Part shown: positions 34,904 to 44,684 of the stretch, piece after piece
Numbering within the stretch: the stretch's first letter is position 1
Layout: every line of letters begins with the position of its first letter
Source of the DNA: Rhodospirillales bacterium
GTDB lineage: Bacteria > Pseudomonadota > Alphaproteobacteria > Rhodospirillales > Defluviicoccaceae
Assembly: GCA_016712595.1 (NCBI GenBank)
Contig: JADJQT010000002.1
Span: 62,001-126,000 of the forward strand
Reading direction: 5' to 3'
Length of the DNA stretch: 64,000 bases
Translations under genes and position numbers: made by a program
The notes under the pieces: generated by a model
What the model saw: only the letters and a program-made list of their open reading frames with translations
Told to the model about the DNA's origin: nothing
Databases searched by the model: none

Positions 34904-37156
34904 ATGCATATCAAGGATGGACCTCTGAGATCCGAGGATAACTTGGCATCGACGTTCTCAGCGTCGAGCGAGGACATCGATCTGCAGTGGTTGTTGAGAA
35001 CGCTCCGCCGCCGAATGTGGGCGATTGTCTTGCCTGCTGTGCTGACGGCGATGGTCGTTGCCGCTTTCATGGTGGCCACGCCCTCTTACTACGACGCAAC
35101 GTCGAGCGTCATGATCGACCCGCGGGAAACGAAGCTTCCCGATCTGCAGTCGGTGCTGAGCGGGATGCTGACCGATGATGAGGCAATGGCCAGCGAACTC
35201 GCGGTTATCAGTTCCCGCGATCTCGCCTACAGGGTCGTCGATTTCTACGATCTGGTGAACGATCCAGAGTTCAACGATGATATTGATCCGAGCGAGTTCA
35301 GTCAAATAACCTCAGGCATTAAGGACTGGATCAAAACGCAGCTCATTGCGATCGGCCTCAAGGATCCGCCGAAACCACAGACACCCGAAGAGGAGACGGC
35401 AGCGGAGAAAGCTGGTGTCGTCGACAATTATCTGGACGCGCTCAGTCCCGAACTCGTAACCAAGTCCCGGGTCATTTCGATCACCTTCCGTTCCATGGAT
35501 CCGGAGCGGGCGGCGAATGTGGCGAACAAGGTTGCCGATCTCTACGTTCGTGAGGGGCTTGAGGCCCACTACGATGCGACGCGCCGGGCCACGGAATTTC
35601 TGACGGGCAAGATCGCTGACCTCCGCCAGACCGTCGATGCGTCCGACCGGGCGGTTGAAAAATTTCGCAGCCAGGCGGGCCTGCTGCAAACCAATGCCGG
35701 CACGCTTCTCTCGCAGCAGATCTCCGATCTTAACGGACAGCTCATTCTGGTTCGCGCGTCGCGCGCCGAAGCGGAAGCAAGGCTTTCCCAGGCGCGACAG
35801 TTGATCCGGACTTCCGGCTCGGCTGAAGCGGCGCAGGACGTATTGAAATCACCTATCGTCCAGCAACTGATTGAACAGGAGACGCAGACGAAACTGAAGG
35901 TCGCCGAGCTTAACGACGAATACGGTGCTCGTCATCCGCGCATGGTCGCTGCCAAGGCCGAACTGGCCGACGTGCAGGCAAAAATCAAGCGCGAGGTCTC
36001 GAAAGTGGTGAACGGCCTGGAAAATGAGGTCGGTATCGCCCGGGCACGCGAAGAAACACTGCAGAAGAGCCTTGATAGCCTGAAGAGCCAGTTGTCGCAG
36101 TCCAATGCATCCGAGGTAAAACTGCGCGCCCTTCAGCTCGACGCGGATGCTGACCGTGCGATGCTGCAGACGTTCCTTAACAACGTCCAGCAGACGAGTT
36201 CCCAATTGGACTCCTCGGTCAACGACAGCAACGCCCGGGTCATCTCCCACGCCGATATTCCGGACAAGCCGGCATTTCCGCCCAAGACACTCATCGTTCT
36301 CGTTGCCTTCATTGCCTCCGGCTTACTGGCGGCGCTGATCGTTCTCGGCATCGAGCAGATGGATAGCGGCTACCGCTCGGGAGCACAGGTGGAGAAGGGC
36401 ACGGGGCTGCGGACGCTGTCTCTTATCCCACTCACGCGGTCGGGGACGGGCGGCAAGAATCCGGCCGATTATTTGTTGCGCCATCCATCGTCGATGTTCG
36501 GCGAGTCTATCCGCACGCTTTACACCAGTATCTTGCTGTCACCGGCCGGCAAGCTACCACGCAAGCTCCTTGTCACATCGTCGCAGCCGAAGGAAGGCAA
36601 GACGACCATTGCCCTGTGCCTCGGCCGGATGCGTGCTCTCGCCGGACATTCGACAGTGATCATCGAGGCCGACTTAAGGCGCCCGTCTTTGCACCGGCTG
36701 CTCAATGTCCCTCGTCGCCCCGGTCTGACAGAACTGATTCTGGGCGAGGTACAACTGAGCGACGTCCTGATCAAGGATGCCGAGTCCGGCGCTTACGTCA
36801 TCCCTGCCGGAAAGCTCGCCCCCGACCCCACCGAAATCCTGTCGTCAACGCGGATGTCGGCGTTGCTTAGCGAACTTGCGGAGAAGTTCGAACTTGTCGT
36901 CGTCGACTCGCCACCGGTCGTCGCGGTTGCCGACTCGCGTCTTCTCGTTCCTCAGGTCGATTCCGCAATCCTGGTCGTCGGCTGGGCAAAGACGTCGCGA
37001 GACGTAGTCGGGCTCGCCGCGAAGCAACTGCAGGAAGCTGGCGGAAACGTTGCCGGAGCCGTGCTGTCAATGGTCGATTCCAAAAAGCACGCAAAGTACG
37101 GTTTTGCCGACTCCGCCTACTACTACGGGCCGGTCCGCCGCTACTACACGTCGTAG
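34904..37156 (+). CDS. Wzc/ExoP-like chain-length determinant and tyrosine kinase
   Basis: A 750-residue inner-membrane protein. A Wzz-type domain with a first membrane helix (IVLPAVLTAMVVAAFMV near 40-60) and a long periplasmic coiled coil (about 220-440) lead to a second helix near 468 (LIVLVAFIASGLLAALIVLG). The cytoplasmic BY-kinase domain follows: Walker A SSQPKEGKTT, Walker A' IIEADLRRPS, Walker B LVVVDSPP. The tail is a tyrosine cluster (DSAYYYGPVRRYYTS), the usual autophosphorylation site. It controls polymer length and export. The ATG at 34904 directly follows a TTG in the same frame. Divergent from wecB. Confidence 0.93.
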   Translation: MHIKDGPLRSEDNLASTFSASSEDIDLQWLLRTLRRRMWAIVLPAVLTAMVVAAFMVATPSYYDATSSVMIDPRETKLPDLQSVLSGMLTDDEAMASELAVISSRDLAYRVVDFYDLVNDPEFNDDIDPSEFSQITSGIKDWIKTQLIAIGLKDPPKPQTPEEETAAEKAGVVDNYLDALSPELVTKSRVISITFRSMDPERAANVANKVADLYVREGLEAHYDATRRATEFLTGKIADLRQTVDASDRAVEKFRSQAGLLQTNAGTLLSQQISDLNGQLILVRASRAEAEARLSQARQLIRTSGSAEAAQDVLKSPIVQQLIEQETQTKLKVAELNDEYGARHPRMVAAKAELADVQAKIKREVSKVVNGLENEVGIARAREETLQKSLDSLKSQLSQSNASEVKLRALQLDADADRAMLQTFLNNVQQTSSQLDSSVNDSNARVISHADIPDKPAFPPKTLIVLVAFIASGLLAALIVLGIEQMDSGYRSGAQVEKGTGLRTLSLIPLTRSGTGGKNPADYLLRHPSSMFGESIRTLYTSILLSPAGKLPRKLLVTSSQPKEGKTTIALCLGRMRALAGHSTVIIEADLRRPSLHRLLNVPRRPGLTELILGEVQLSDVLIKDAESGAYVIPAGKLAPDPTEILSSTRMSALLSELAEKFELVVVDSPPVVAVADSRLLVPQVDSAILVVGWAKTSRDVVGLAAKQLQEAGGNVAGAVLSMVDSKKHAKYGFADSAYYYGPVRRYYTS

Positions 37157-37200
37157 CCGGGACGGTTATCGACGGGCCTCTACTGCAACAAACTCCCGGT

Positions 37201-37242
37201 CCAAGCTCCGGTCGGTGCGCTTGCGCGTCGACCGGAGCTTGG
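37201..37242. terminator. Bidirectional terminator-like hairpin
   Basis: CCAAGCTCCGGTCG (37201-37214) and CGACCGGAGCTTGG (37229-37242) pair perfectly over 14 bases with a 14-base loop. It lies between the convergent Wzc-like and GMC oxidoreductase genes. There is no strong T-run on either side, so it may work as a weak or Rho-assisted terminator. Confidence 0.7.
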
Positions 37243-37338
37243 TGCATTTAAGATCTCAACCGCGAAATACCGAAAGCCGGGAGGAAAGGCGATGTTGGCT
37301 CGGTGAGCGGCGAGCGTCACATTGCGGTTGATGCGGCG

Positions 37339-38904
37339 TTACGCCATTGATGATTTGAGGTGTTCGGCCAATCTCAAGCTCAGCGCAACCACGGTTAGCG
37401 TCGGGTTCACGGCGCTGACCGTCGGGAAAACGGAGGCGCCTGCGATGTAGAGGTTGTCGATGCCGTGCACGCGGCAATGGCGATCGACGACCCCGCGCTT
37501 GGTATCGTCACTCATCCGCGTCGTGGACGCTGGATGATAGTTCTCGTGGCCTGGAAACGTCGACGGTGTCGGCCCCGATTGTAACCATTCGTGGACGTGC
37601 ACCCGACCAAATCCGGCCTCGCCGACGACCTCGCCAATGATTTCGATGCTGCGCTGCACCGTATGAATGTCGAGCGTGGACAAACGCCAATCGACACGCA
37701 CCTTCTGCATGCCTACGCTGTCCCGTTCGGCAATCAAGGTGACCCGACTGTCAGGATTGGGGACCGTCTCCCATTCGGGATCAAGTCGGATCATCGTTGC
37801 GGCGCTCGTGCGATTCCAAATGTCGCGAGCCGTGCCGTCGAGGTCGCCCAGCAAACGACCGAGCTTGTCCATGAGGTCGCTCGGCAGCTGCCCACGGCGA
37901 ATATCACGGAACAAAGACCGCAGAGCCACATATCCATCGCTCGGGTCGAGGCGCCCGTCCTTGCTCACGGGATTAGCCCACGCGCTGAATTTGGCGAGTT
38001 GTTCGCGCGCCGCTTCCTGCGGCGTGACAATCAGCCGCGGCAAGATGGTCTGCATCGCCGAAAGTGGGCGTGCCATGACATCGGCAGGCTCAGAGAGCAC
38101 GATGTCCGCAGCATAAAAACCCGGGTGGTTGGCATAATATCGGCCAACGAGGTCATAACTGTTGCCGATCCCGGCCGGACTCTGCGCGTTCGAGGCAAGC
38201 ATCAGGCGTGCCGTTTCGACGGCACCCATGGCGATGACGACGATGCGCGCCGTGATCGAAAAGTTTGGGCCATCGAGGCAGGCGACGCGTAACGCGGTGA
38301 CGTGACGGCCGGAGGGGTCCGCGGCGATTTCGACAACGTTGGCATTGAGCAGCGTGCGGACGTTGGCCGATTGTTCCAGAGGTTCTCGATAAACTTCACC
38401 GAACCGCGTTGGAGGGCTCAGTTGGAAAATTGCGCCGGCAATCCGTTTTCCCATGAACGGTAAGCGGTAAAATTCGGCGAGGGACTCCTCCCACGAGACA
38501 TTGTCCCAATGCTTTGTGGGTAATTGGACGATGTCACACGCGGGATCATAGTAGGGGGCAACATCGGCGATGGTGATCGGCCAACCACTATCAGGAATCC
38601 AAGGACGGGTGGAAAAGTCGTCCGCGTCGAACGGTCGGCAAACGCCGCCCCAGTGATTAGTGCATCCGCCGAAGTAGCGCAGACGCGAGACGTCCAGCTC
38701 GTAGAGGCCCTGACTGATCTCGCCGGCGTAGAGCGCTTGAGTGCGATCGTTAAACTCGAAACTGCCGCTTTCGACGAGAAGGACCGAGAACGATTGGCCT
38801 TCGAATTCGCGAGCGAGGGTAATGCCAGCGGCACCGGCACCCACAATGCAGATATCGAAACGAAGTACGCTTCCGTCGGGTATCGTTCTGGCGTCGTCGA
38901 TCAC
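37339..38904 (-). CDS. GMC-family FAD oxidoreductase
   Basis: A 521-residue flavoprotein. The FAD-binding motif is FDICIVGAGAAGITLA at residues 16-31. The family pattern RYFGGCTNHWGGVCRP lies near 80-95, and the C-terminal GMC region holds HENYHPASTTRM and NLYIAGASVFPTVSAVNPTL, with the catalytic His/Asn pair expected there. It oxidises an alcohol or sugar hydroxyl; the substrate is unknown. The GTG start is supported by AGGAG about ten bases upstream. It sits with a small Tat-type protein inside the exopolysaccharide cluster, suggesting oxidation of a sugar or lipid-linked intermediate. Confidence 0.85.
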   Translation of the reverse strand: MIDDARTIPDGSVLRFDICIVGAGAAGITLAREFEGQSFSVLLVESGSFEFNDRTQALYAGEISQGLYELDVSRLRYFGGCTNHWGGVCRPFDADDFSTRPWIPDSGWPITIADVAPYYDPACDIVQLPTKHWDNVSWEESLAEFYRLPFMGKRIAGAIFQLSPPTRFGEVYREPLEQSANVRTLLNANVVEIAADPSGRHVTALRVACLDGPNFSITARIVVIAMGAVETARLMLASNAQSPAGIGNSYDLVGRYYANHPGFYAADIVLSEPADVMARPLSAMQTILPRLIVTPQEAAREQLAKFSAWANPVSKDGRLDPSDGYVALRSLFRDIRRGQLPSDLMDKLGRLLGDLDGTARDIWNRTSAATMIRLDPEWETVPNPDSRVTLIAERDSVGMQKVRVDWRLSTLDIHTVQRSIEIIGEVVGEAGFGRVHVHEWLQSGPTPSTFPGHENYHPASTTRMSDDTKRGVVDRHCRVHGIDNLYIAGASVFPTVSAVNPTLTVVALSLRLAEHLKSSMA

Positions 38905-39004
38905 GATGACGGCTCTCCTTCAGGAAAAGCGAAGGCGCACTTGGCGCCGGAAAGTGGGAAGAAAGGGCCACTTCAATGGCGTGCGAAGGGTATGAACTGC
39001 GGCA

Positions 39005-39397
39005 CTACGTCAGGGCAGCAAGCGCGAACAATCGGCTCTCAGTCTGAGCCAGTAGCCAGCCGTCCAGCCATACCGTCCGCGCGGCGTTGAAGTCGGCGCG
39101 GATCCGCTCACGCAGGTAGGTGTGCAACGCGCTGTCATCGAGTTGCTCTAGGGTCTGCTGCCCCCCAGGCGCACCAGCGATCAGGTTCGCAAAAAGCCAA
39201 TCGGCGTTTGCCTCTTCCGGGCGCATGCCGAGATAGGCCCGGCCCATCTCGGCCGCCGTAGCCGGTTCTGAGAATATGGCGACGGCCCGCCGCATGCTGT
39301 CCTGCCGCCCGGCACCTTGACGACCGGCAAAACGCGCCAAAACCGGCCAGCCGATCGCAACTGCGAGAGCTGTAAGCACCGAGCGGCGACAAATCAT
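39005..39397 (-). CDS. Small Tat-signal protein, probable oxidoreductase partner
   Basis: 130 residues beginning MICRRSVLTALAVAIGWPVL, a twin-arginine-like signal peptide with a hydrophobic stretch. The remainder is helical and ends WLDGWLLAQTESRLFALAAL, a W-x-L-x-x-TE pattern seen in small subunits that accompany GMC dehydrogenases. It would be exported folded and may tether or mature the GMC enzyme encoded 100 bases downstream. The partner role is inferred from adjacency; I do not recognise a named family with certainty. The start at Met42 of the longest frame is chosen for the signal peptide. Confidence 0.6.
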   Translation of the reverse strand: MICRRSVLTALAVAIGWPVLARFAGRQGAGRQDSMRRAVAIFSEPATAAEMGRAYLGMRPEEANADWLFANLIAGAPGGQQTLEQLDDSALHTYLRERIRADFNAARTVWLDGWLLAQTESRLFALAALT

Positions 39398-39525
39398 CCG
39401 TGTGGGGCCTCCTCGCGGTGTCGACACGCTCTCGGTGGTGCCGGCAGCAGAGATCTCCGGGCGCGAAAGACCTTGCCCTGGCGCCGCGCGGCGTGCGATG
39501 CCCGGTGAGGTGGGGCTCATGACGA

Positions 39526-40314
39526 TTACCCGAACCGACGACGCGCGAATTCGTAGATTTCAATATCGGGTGCGCAAAGCTGTTCGATCTTACGCCGCAG
39601 CTCCGGTGTTACGAGCCGCTTTTTGCGAGTATCTTCCACCTTCCCTTTGTTTTGGTGGCGAATATTTACGGACACACCTAAAGTTTCCTTGAGCTTCGTC
39701 TGGAAGCTTGCCATGTCCTCGACAAAACCAACGGCGGAGAATTTTTCCAGGTTCCGTTTTGCCGCCTCGACTGCCTCGGGCGAACTAAAGTCGGAATTCG
39801 AAGGCAGGCCCGAGTAAAATTCCCCAAAAAGGACACCATACCTCGCGCCCTGTTCGGTTTCGACGAACTCTTCAAGATCGACGTGAAGGCGGGCCCACTC
39901 CTCCGGTCCATCCAGATCCCAGAAGTAGTGCGAGATGTATCGCGATACCGGTTCCCGTAGAATAGTTACGAATTTATAGGTCTGGTTAAAATTCTCATAT
40001 GCACACTCGCTGAAACGCACATGCGCGGCGATGCACCGGACGCCACAGAACATGTGATAGACGAGCACCCGTTCGCGTAGATCGAGGACTGAGGGCCAGA
40101 CTTGTTCCGTCGTCGTGTCTGGCGCATAGGCTTTCGCCGCATAGAAGCTGGCACCGGAAACGACCCCTGCCTGTGACGGGAGGTAGCGCATGCGAAGGGC
40201 GCGCGCGACCGACGTGCCGGCGCATTTCGGGACGTGGTGGAAAATGACCGGATGGCCGAGGAACTTGTCGGCCATCCATGCCTGTAGCTGCTTGCCATTC
40301 TCGACAATATTCAT
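39526..40314 (-). CDS. Sulfotransferase family protein
   Basis: A 262-residue enzyme with the PAPS-binding 5'-phosphosulfate loop FHHVPKCAGTSVARAL at residues 25-40 and the 3'-phosphate motif FVTILREPVSRYISHYF near 115-131. The form resembles the Sulfotransfer_2 / heparan-sulfate 2-O type more than the cytosolic type. It transfers sulfate from PAPS to a carbohydrate hydroxyl. It lies in the exopolysaccharide cluster together with a second, unrelated-looking sulfotransferase, so the polymer is probably sulfated. The acceptor is unknown. The frame ends in a basic tail (EFARRRFG). Confidence 0.82.
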   Translation of the reverse strand: MNIVENGKQLQAWMADKFLGHPVIFHHVPKCAGTSVARALRMRYLPSQAGVVSGASFYAAKAYAPDTTTEQVWPSVLDLRERVLVYHMFCGVRCIAAHVRFSECAYENFNQTYKFVTILREPVSRYISHYFWDLDGPEEWARLHVDLEEFVETEQGARYGVLFGEFYSGLPSNSDFSSPEAVEAAKRNLEKFSAVGFVEDMASFQTKLKETLGVSVNIRHQNKGKVEDTRKKRLVTPELRRKIEQLCAPDIEIYEFARRRFG

Positions 40315-40732
40315 GTTCCGACCTCATCGAAGTTTCTTGCCCGCATTAGGAGACAATCGGCGTGCTCTCGCTCAAGACGCTGAACTGGTGCCGGTGGCGG
40401 GGTTCTTCCCTGTTTCAATTGCGTCGTACAGCCGCTCGTGTATTCCGTACTTGCCGCATGACGTCCGTGCGACCGCAGGAGGTTGCCGCTGAAACCTTTC
40501 GTGCAAAAGCGACACCAGTAATGTTTGAAAAAGTGGAAATACGTCCCCAACCCTAATTCCAGGCCGGGTTATCCGTCCGAACGGCGGACGTCGGCCGAAT
40601 GGCGAACCGCGTCGATATCCATCCGTTCTACGCTCCGCTGACGATGTCAGTTTCCGGATGTCTATTTTTGCGCCCGTCTATAGCAAGCCGTGGCGAGCGA
40701 AGCAAACGGGGCAGCACAATCGCCGCTCACCG
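40315..40732. other. Gap without recognisable gene
   Basis: About 420 bases between the sulfotransferase and the polymerase gene. A minus-strand frame of 79 codons (40311-40550) overlaps the sulfotransferase start but has no family features. GTCCG and CGGAC around 40578-40591 form a short inverted repeat. Nothing else stands out. Confidence 0.4.
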
Positions 40733-42148
40733 TTATCGGGTAGCTGACCACTGGCGGGCGCAAAGGCGCAATCCCATAAACGACCAAAACACCATGCCGC
40801 CAACGCCGTACATGCTGTTGTATGATGCCATCATTGCGATCATGGCCACGCATATCCCGGTCGCGGCTTGAACGACCGATTCATTCTCACGGTCGATGAT
40901 TCCAGGGGGGCGCAACATCAATGCCGAAATCCCGATCAAGATCAGGATCGCCCCCGGCCAACCCAGCGTATAGGGCACGAACAGCAAGCCGCTATCGATG
41001 TTGAAGGTGACGGTCGTCGTTGCCGAATTGAGTTTGGTGGCGATTCCGACCGCGCCGGTTCCCGTTCCCCAGACGTTGGTCAGAGCCCGCTCTGTGAGCG
41101 TGTGGTAAAGCTCGGAGCGGGCCACATAGCTCTTGTCTCCCTCGAGATCGTTGAAGGTGGAGAGGCGCTCGGCGAATTTCTCGCCGATTGAGCCTGTCGT
41201 CAGGACCGGCAGGCAGATAACGGCGATCGCGAAGAGGCCGAAGACAAGTTTGGCACGGCGCGTACCGCGCAATTTGAAGACGAGGAAGGCGACCGAGATC
41301 ATCCACCCCAGCCACGCCGTACGCACGATGCACAAAACGAAGCCACCGAGAGCACAAACGGCGGTGAGATAACGAAGGATACCCGATGTCACCAGGATGA
41401 TTACGAGGCTCGGCATGGTGATGGCGCCGTAGGCCGTCGGTGAGTTCATTGTGCTGAATACGCGCACGCGCATCGGAAACGGGTATCCGATGGAGGTGAT
41501 CGTCGTGCTGCGCATCCATGCGGCGTCCCAGGCCGGCAGGAAGAAATATTGGTAAACACCATAGGCGCCCATGATCGCGCCGCCCCAAAGGAACGTCTTG
41601 AAAATAGCGTCACGATAGTCGGGGAAATTTTTCCAGTCGGATGCGATGCCGAAACCGAATGCGATCGGCACGATCCAAAGCAGCAGGTCATAGGCGGCGG
41701 GAACCGGACCGGATAAAATACAACCGACAAAAAAACCGTAAAGGCAGGCGATGAGGATGAGAATAAATGGAATGTACGAAATGCGGTAAAGAACCGGCAG
41801 TTTTTTAATCAGCACAATAAGGGAGATTGCCGCTGCCAGGATCGAGGCCAGCGTGACCGGATTGGCTTCTATCCATCCGGCCTGATAGTCAACCACACGC
41901 CGGACGAATGGCGTGATCATGAACAGCCAGATGACGAACGCGACGTACTGAGCCCGGTTGGTAAAGAACAAGGCGCCGGCAAGTGAAATCGCGGCCACCG
42001 GGTAAAGCAGCCGAACGACGCCGCCCATCTTCATGAACAGCAACATCGTGAAGACCAGCGAAAAGATGAGAATGGCGCTGTTCGTCAGCATCTGCCGGTA
42101 GGAAACCTTCGCCGGCAATACTAGGGAGGTCACCGGCCGGCTAAGCAT
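40733..42148 (-). CDS. Wzy/O-antigen-ligase-like membrane protein
   Basis: A 471-residue polytopic membrane protein with about ten to twelve hydrophobic segments (for example SAILIFSLVFTMLLFMKMG and ILAAAISLIVLI). A larger loop near residues 320-400 contains ARSELYHTLTERALTNVWGT, the place and style of the periplasmic catalytic loop of the O-antigen ligase/polymerase superfamily. It probably polymerises the exported repeat units. It lies between the flippase and a sulfotransferase on the same strand. The specific role, polymerase or ligase, cannot be told from sequence alone. Confidence 0.78.
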   Translation of the reverse strand: MLSRPVTSLVLPAKVSYRQMLTNSAILIFSLVFTMLLFMKMGGVVRLLYPVAAISLAGALFFTNRAQYVAFVIWLFMITPFVRRVVDYQAGWIEANPVTLASILAAAISLIVLIKKLPVLYRISYIPFILILIACLYGFFVGCILSGPVPAAYDLLLWIVPIAFGFGIASDWKNFPDYRDAIFKTFLWGGAIMGAYGVYQYFFLPAWDAAWMRSTTITSIGYPFPMRVRVFSTMNSPTAYGAITMPSLVIILVTSGILRYLTAVCALGGFVLCIVRTAWLGWMISVAFLVFKLRGTRRAKLVFGLFAIAVICLPVLTTGSIGEKFAERLSTFNDLEGDKSYVARSELYHTLTERALTNVWGTGTGAVGIATKLNSATTTVTFNIDSGLLFVPYTLGWPGAILILIGISALMLRPPGIIDRENESVVQAATGICVAMIAMMASYNSMYGVGGMVFWSFMGLRLCARQWSATR

Positions 42149-42250
42149 CTGTTCTCATCCCGTCGGCAACCGCGCGATTTACGATTATCAATCGTCGCTC
42201 GATCTTCGAAAAGTTGCAATACCCGTGTTCGTGTATCGGGCGCATAAGGG

Positions 42251-43609
42251 TTACTCGCCGTTCTGTTGCCTTGATACGCGATCCGAGCGCGCTTTGCGAA
42301 CTTTGCCGATGTCGCTACGATTGATGTAAAGACGCGGAAGCGACACGCCGAGCACGAGTGGATAACTCGCGAGTGTGGCGATAAACCGCAAGACCGAGGA
42401 CGCCAGTACGGCGAAGGATGCGCCGTCCATGCCGTATCGCGGTGCAAGAAAGAAAAGCAAGCCGACAAGCGCGACCATCTCGATGCAACGCAGGATGCTC
42501 GCCGTCTCCGGTTTGCCGGTAGCAAAGAACGCCTGCGAGAGAATATCGCACGTCGAGCCGAGAATGACGGCGATAAGCAGGCGTTGGAAGATCGATACGG
42601 CCGGCAGAAACTCATGCCCGAAAAGGTTGCCGATGAGGAAATCGGCAAGGATTAGCATCGGCAAACCAAGCACGAGCATGGAGAAAAGGCCGATCCGTGC
42701 GGCGAGGTCGGTCATCGCGATTGCCTGTGTCGCCTCCTGACCCGACGCTTTCGGAAACAGAACGAGAGCGATCGCCATGCCCATCTCGTTCATCGCGCGC
42801 GCCATGGCGACGGCGACGACATAAAGACCCACCGCCGCTGGCGGCAAGAGATAGACCAGCACAATGCGATCGAGAAAACGGCTGAGTGTCTGAACAGTAT
42901 CGACGATAAGGGAACGCAGACCATATTGCAGCAGAGTCCGGACCGGTGCGAGGAGATTCCGAAAACGCGGTTGGCAAGTCTTCCAGATCCACCATAGTGG
43001 CCAAAATACGAATATGCACGTGTTGAGCACATATGGAAGTGACGCGGGGATCGGATCACGGATCGTGGTGAACAGCAGGTAAATACCAAGGACGATGGCG
43101 GTAACCAGTGGCGTAGCAACACGCACGCCATTGAAGATATCGAATTCATCCTTCGCGCGCAGGATCGGTGTTGCCACCTGCATGACCGTCCACATCGGCG
43201 TTGCCAACATCGCGATCTGCGCGGCGCGGATGATCGGCTCCGATGTGTTTTCCAGCCAATACGGAATAATCAGGACCCCGATCAGGCTTGACGCGATGCC
43301 AAACACGAACGCGAGCGTCAGTACGGCGCCGACGAGTTCTGGCGTCTGCGCGGGGGTCTTCTTGACGTTGTAGATGATCGCGCTTGGCAGGCCGACGACG
43401 GCGAGCTGTCCCGCGACCTGGAGCCCGATGATAATCGATGTCAACTCGCCCCGGCCCTCGGGGCCCAGTATGCGCGCAGACAAGATACCGCCAACGAACG
43501 CCAGGACAACGACGACGCCGGTGAAAAATATGGTCTCGAGGACTCTTAGCGCCCCCGGGCGAATGCCCAGTGCCCCGCCGACGCGCCGAATGATGTAAGA
43601 GAAGAACAT
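42251..43609 (-). CDS. Wzx-like polysaccharide flippase
   Basis: A 452-residue membrane protein of the MOP/polysaccharide-exporter type. The first helix FFTGVVVVLAFVGGILSARI with the following LGPEGRGELTSIIIG is characteristic (G-x-x-G-x-G in the first loop), and about twelve to fourteen hydrophobic segments follow. It would flip lipid-linked repeat units across the inner membrane for the Wzy-like polymerase encoded next. The C-terminus ends with a basic tail (DIGKVRKARSDRVSRQ). Confidence 0.85.
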   Translation of the reverse strand: MFFSYIIRRVGGALGIRPGALRVLETIFFTGVVVVLAFVGGILSARILGPEGRGELTSIIIGLQVAGQLAVVGLPSAIIYNVKKTPAQTPELVGAVLTLAFVFGIASSLIGVLIIPYWLENTSEPIIRAAQIAMLATPMWTVMQVATPILRAKDEFDIFNGVRVATPLVTAIVLGIYLLFTTIRDPIPASLPYVLNTCIFVFWPLWWIWKTCQPRFRNLLAPVRTLLQYGLRSLIVDTVQTLSRFLDRIVLVYLLPPAAVGLYVVAVAMARAMNEMGMAIALVLFPKASGQEATQAIAMTDLAARIGLFSMLVLGLPMLILADFLIGNLFGHEFLPAVSIFQRLLIAVILGSTCDILSQAFFATGKPETASILRCIEMVALVGLLFFLAPRYGMDGASFAVLASSVLRFIATLASYPLVLGVSLPRLYINRSDIGKVRKARSDRVSRQQNGE

Positions 43610-43685
43610 GCGGGAGCTTCTTCCAACTCGGTCAGGGGAGAATGCTCAGATCGTCACGCAGAGCAGCGCGACACAAAAGGAAGAT

Positions 43686-44684
43686 TCAGCATCGCGCGAC
43701 GCTTGCCGGCGATTCACCAAGCGGGACCGGCGCGCGAATGCCCGCCCGTCTCGCCTCAAGCAGCGCCCAGGTTGCCGCGGAAATCTCTTCGATCATGCGC
43801 GTTTCGTCGGGTGTTAGAAGTTTCCGGCCGTATGTATTGACGTCGTTCAGGCTGCGTCCGGATACGTGCGCGCGCTGGGGCAACGCCGCCGACGGTGTGG
43901 CTCGTGCCGACGACTTGGCGGCATACCGCCGCGCAAGCTTTTCCGCGACGGCGTCGGACCACGGAAGGCCGAGGATCGCGTAGAGGGAACGATATGTCTC
44001 AAGCGGCCGGTCGATCGTATCTTGCAGCGCCACGAAGTGCATGTCTGGTGTCGTTTCTGACCATCGCAGGAGCGTCGTATAAATCACATGCCAAAGGGCC
44101 GCCGCGCCGATCGCGCTGTTTGCGAAGTGCTGGCCATAATCCGCGCGCAGCTCGGCAAACTCGATGCCGACCTGTGCGAGGCTGTCAAGAACCGCGCCGA
44201 CGCCCGAGTCCCATTGCATGCGCTTGTAACTTGCGGCAACGGCCACGGCAGGTCGCACTGTGACGACAACCGGGATATTGTGGCGTTCGGCGACATCTTT
44301 GGCGGCCAAACACGCCGTTGGATCCTTCCAGATGACCGTCTTGAGGGACCAGTCGAGGCGGCAGGCGAGATAGGCCATCCGGGCGCGACCGCCAATCAGT
44401 CGTTTGACGATGCGGCGCACCCCCTTTTCGCGCGGCCAATCGAATGGCTTGAGGTCGAGTTGGACCCGGCGAATGGCGTCGACGCATCCGTCCAGGCGCT
44501 CGAAGGAGAAGTCGTTCGCTCCCGGCACCTCGTAAAAGCGGGACATCACCCGCAGTCCGAAGTTGGGATTAAACGGCTCATAGAGATAGCGAACGCCGTT
44601 CGCCAAAGCGAGATTGGTGCCGACCGGGGTTGTTCCCGACCGGGGACATCCAGTGACGAGAATGACATTTCGGGCGCGAGACAT
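43686..44684 (-). CDS. Sulfotransferase domain protein
   Basis: A 332-residue enzyme with the 5'-PSB loop ILVTGCPRSGTTPVGTNLA near the N-terminus and VVVTVRPAVAVAASYKRMQ as the 3'-PB region. The conserved PRSGTT form differs from the other sulfotransferase in the cluster, so the two belong to different subgroups and may sulfate different positions. The ATG at 44684 is preferred over a TTG 16 codons upstream because the loop then starts within the first ten residues. It is the last minus-strand gene of this block and is divergent from the GT4 gene. Confidence 0.8.
   Translation of the reverse strand: MSRARNVILVTGCPRSGTTPVGTNLALANGVRYLYEPFNPNFGLRVMSRFYEVPGANDFSFERLDGCVDAIRRVQLDLKPFDWPREKGVRRIVKRLIGGRARMAYLACRLDWSLKTVIWKDPTACLAAKDVAERHNIPVVVTVRPAVAVAASYKRMQWDSGVGAVLDSLAQVGIEFAELRADYGQHFANSAIGAAALWHVIYTTLLRWSETTPDMHFVALQDTIDRPLETYRSLYAILGLPWSDAVAEKLARRYAAKSSARATPSAALPQRAHVSGRSLNDVNTYGRKLLTPDETRMIEEISAATWALLEARRAGIRAPVPLGESPASVARC

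Noticed and set aside
40311..40550. 79-codon minus-strand frame before the sulfotransferase
   Set aside because: No family features, Cys/His content irregular, overlaps the sulfotransferase start; not supported as a gene.
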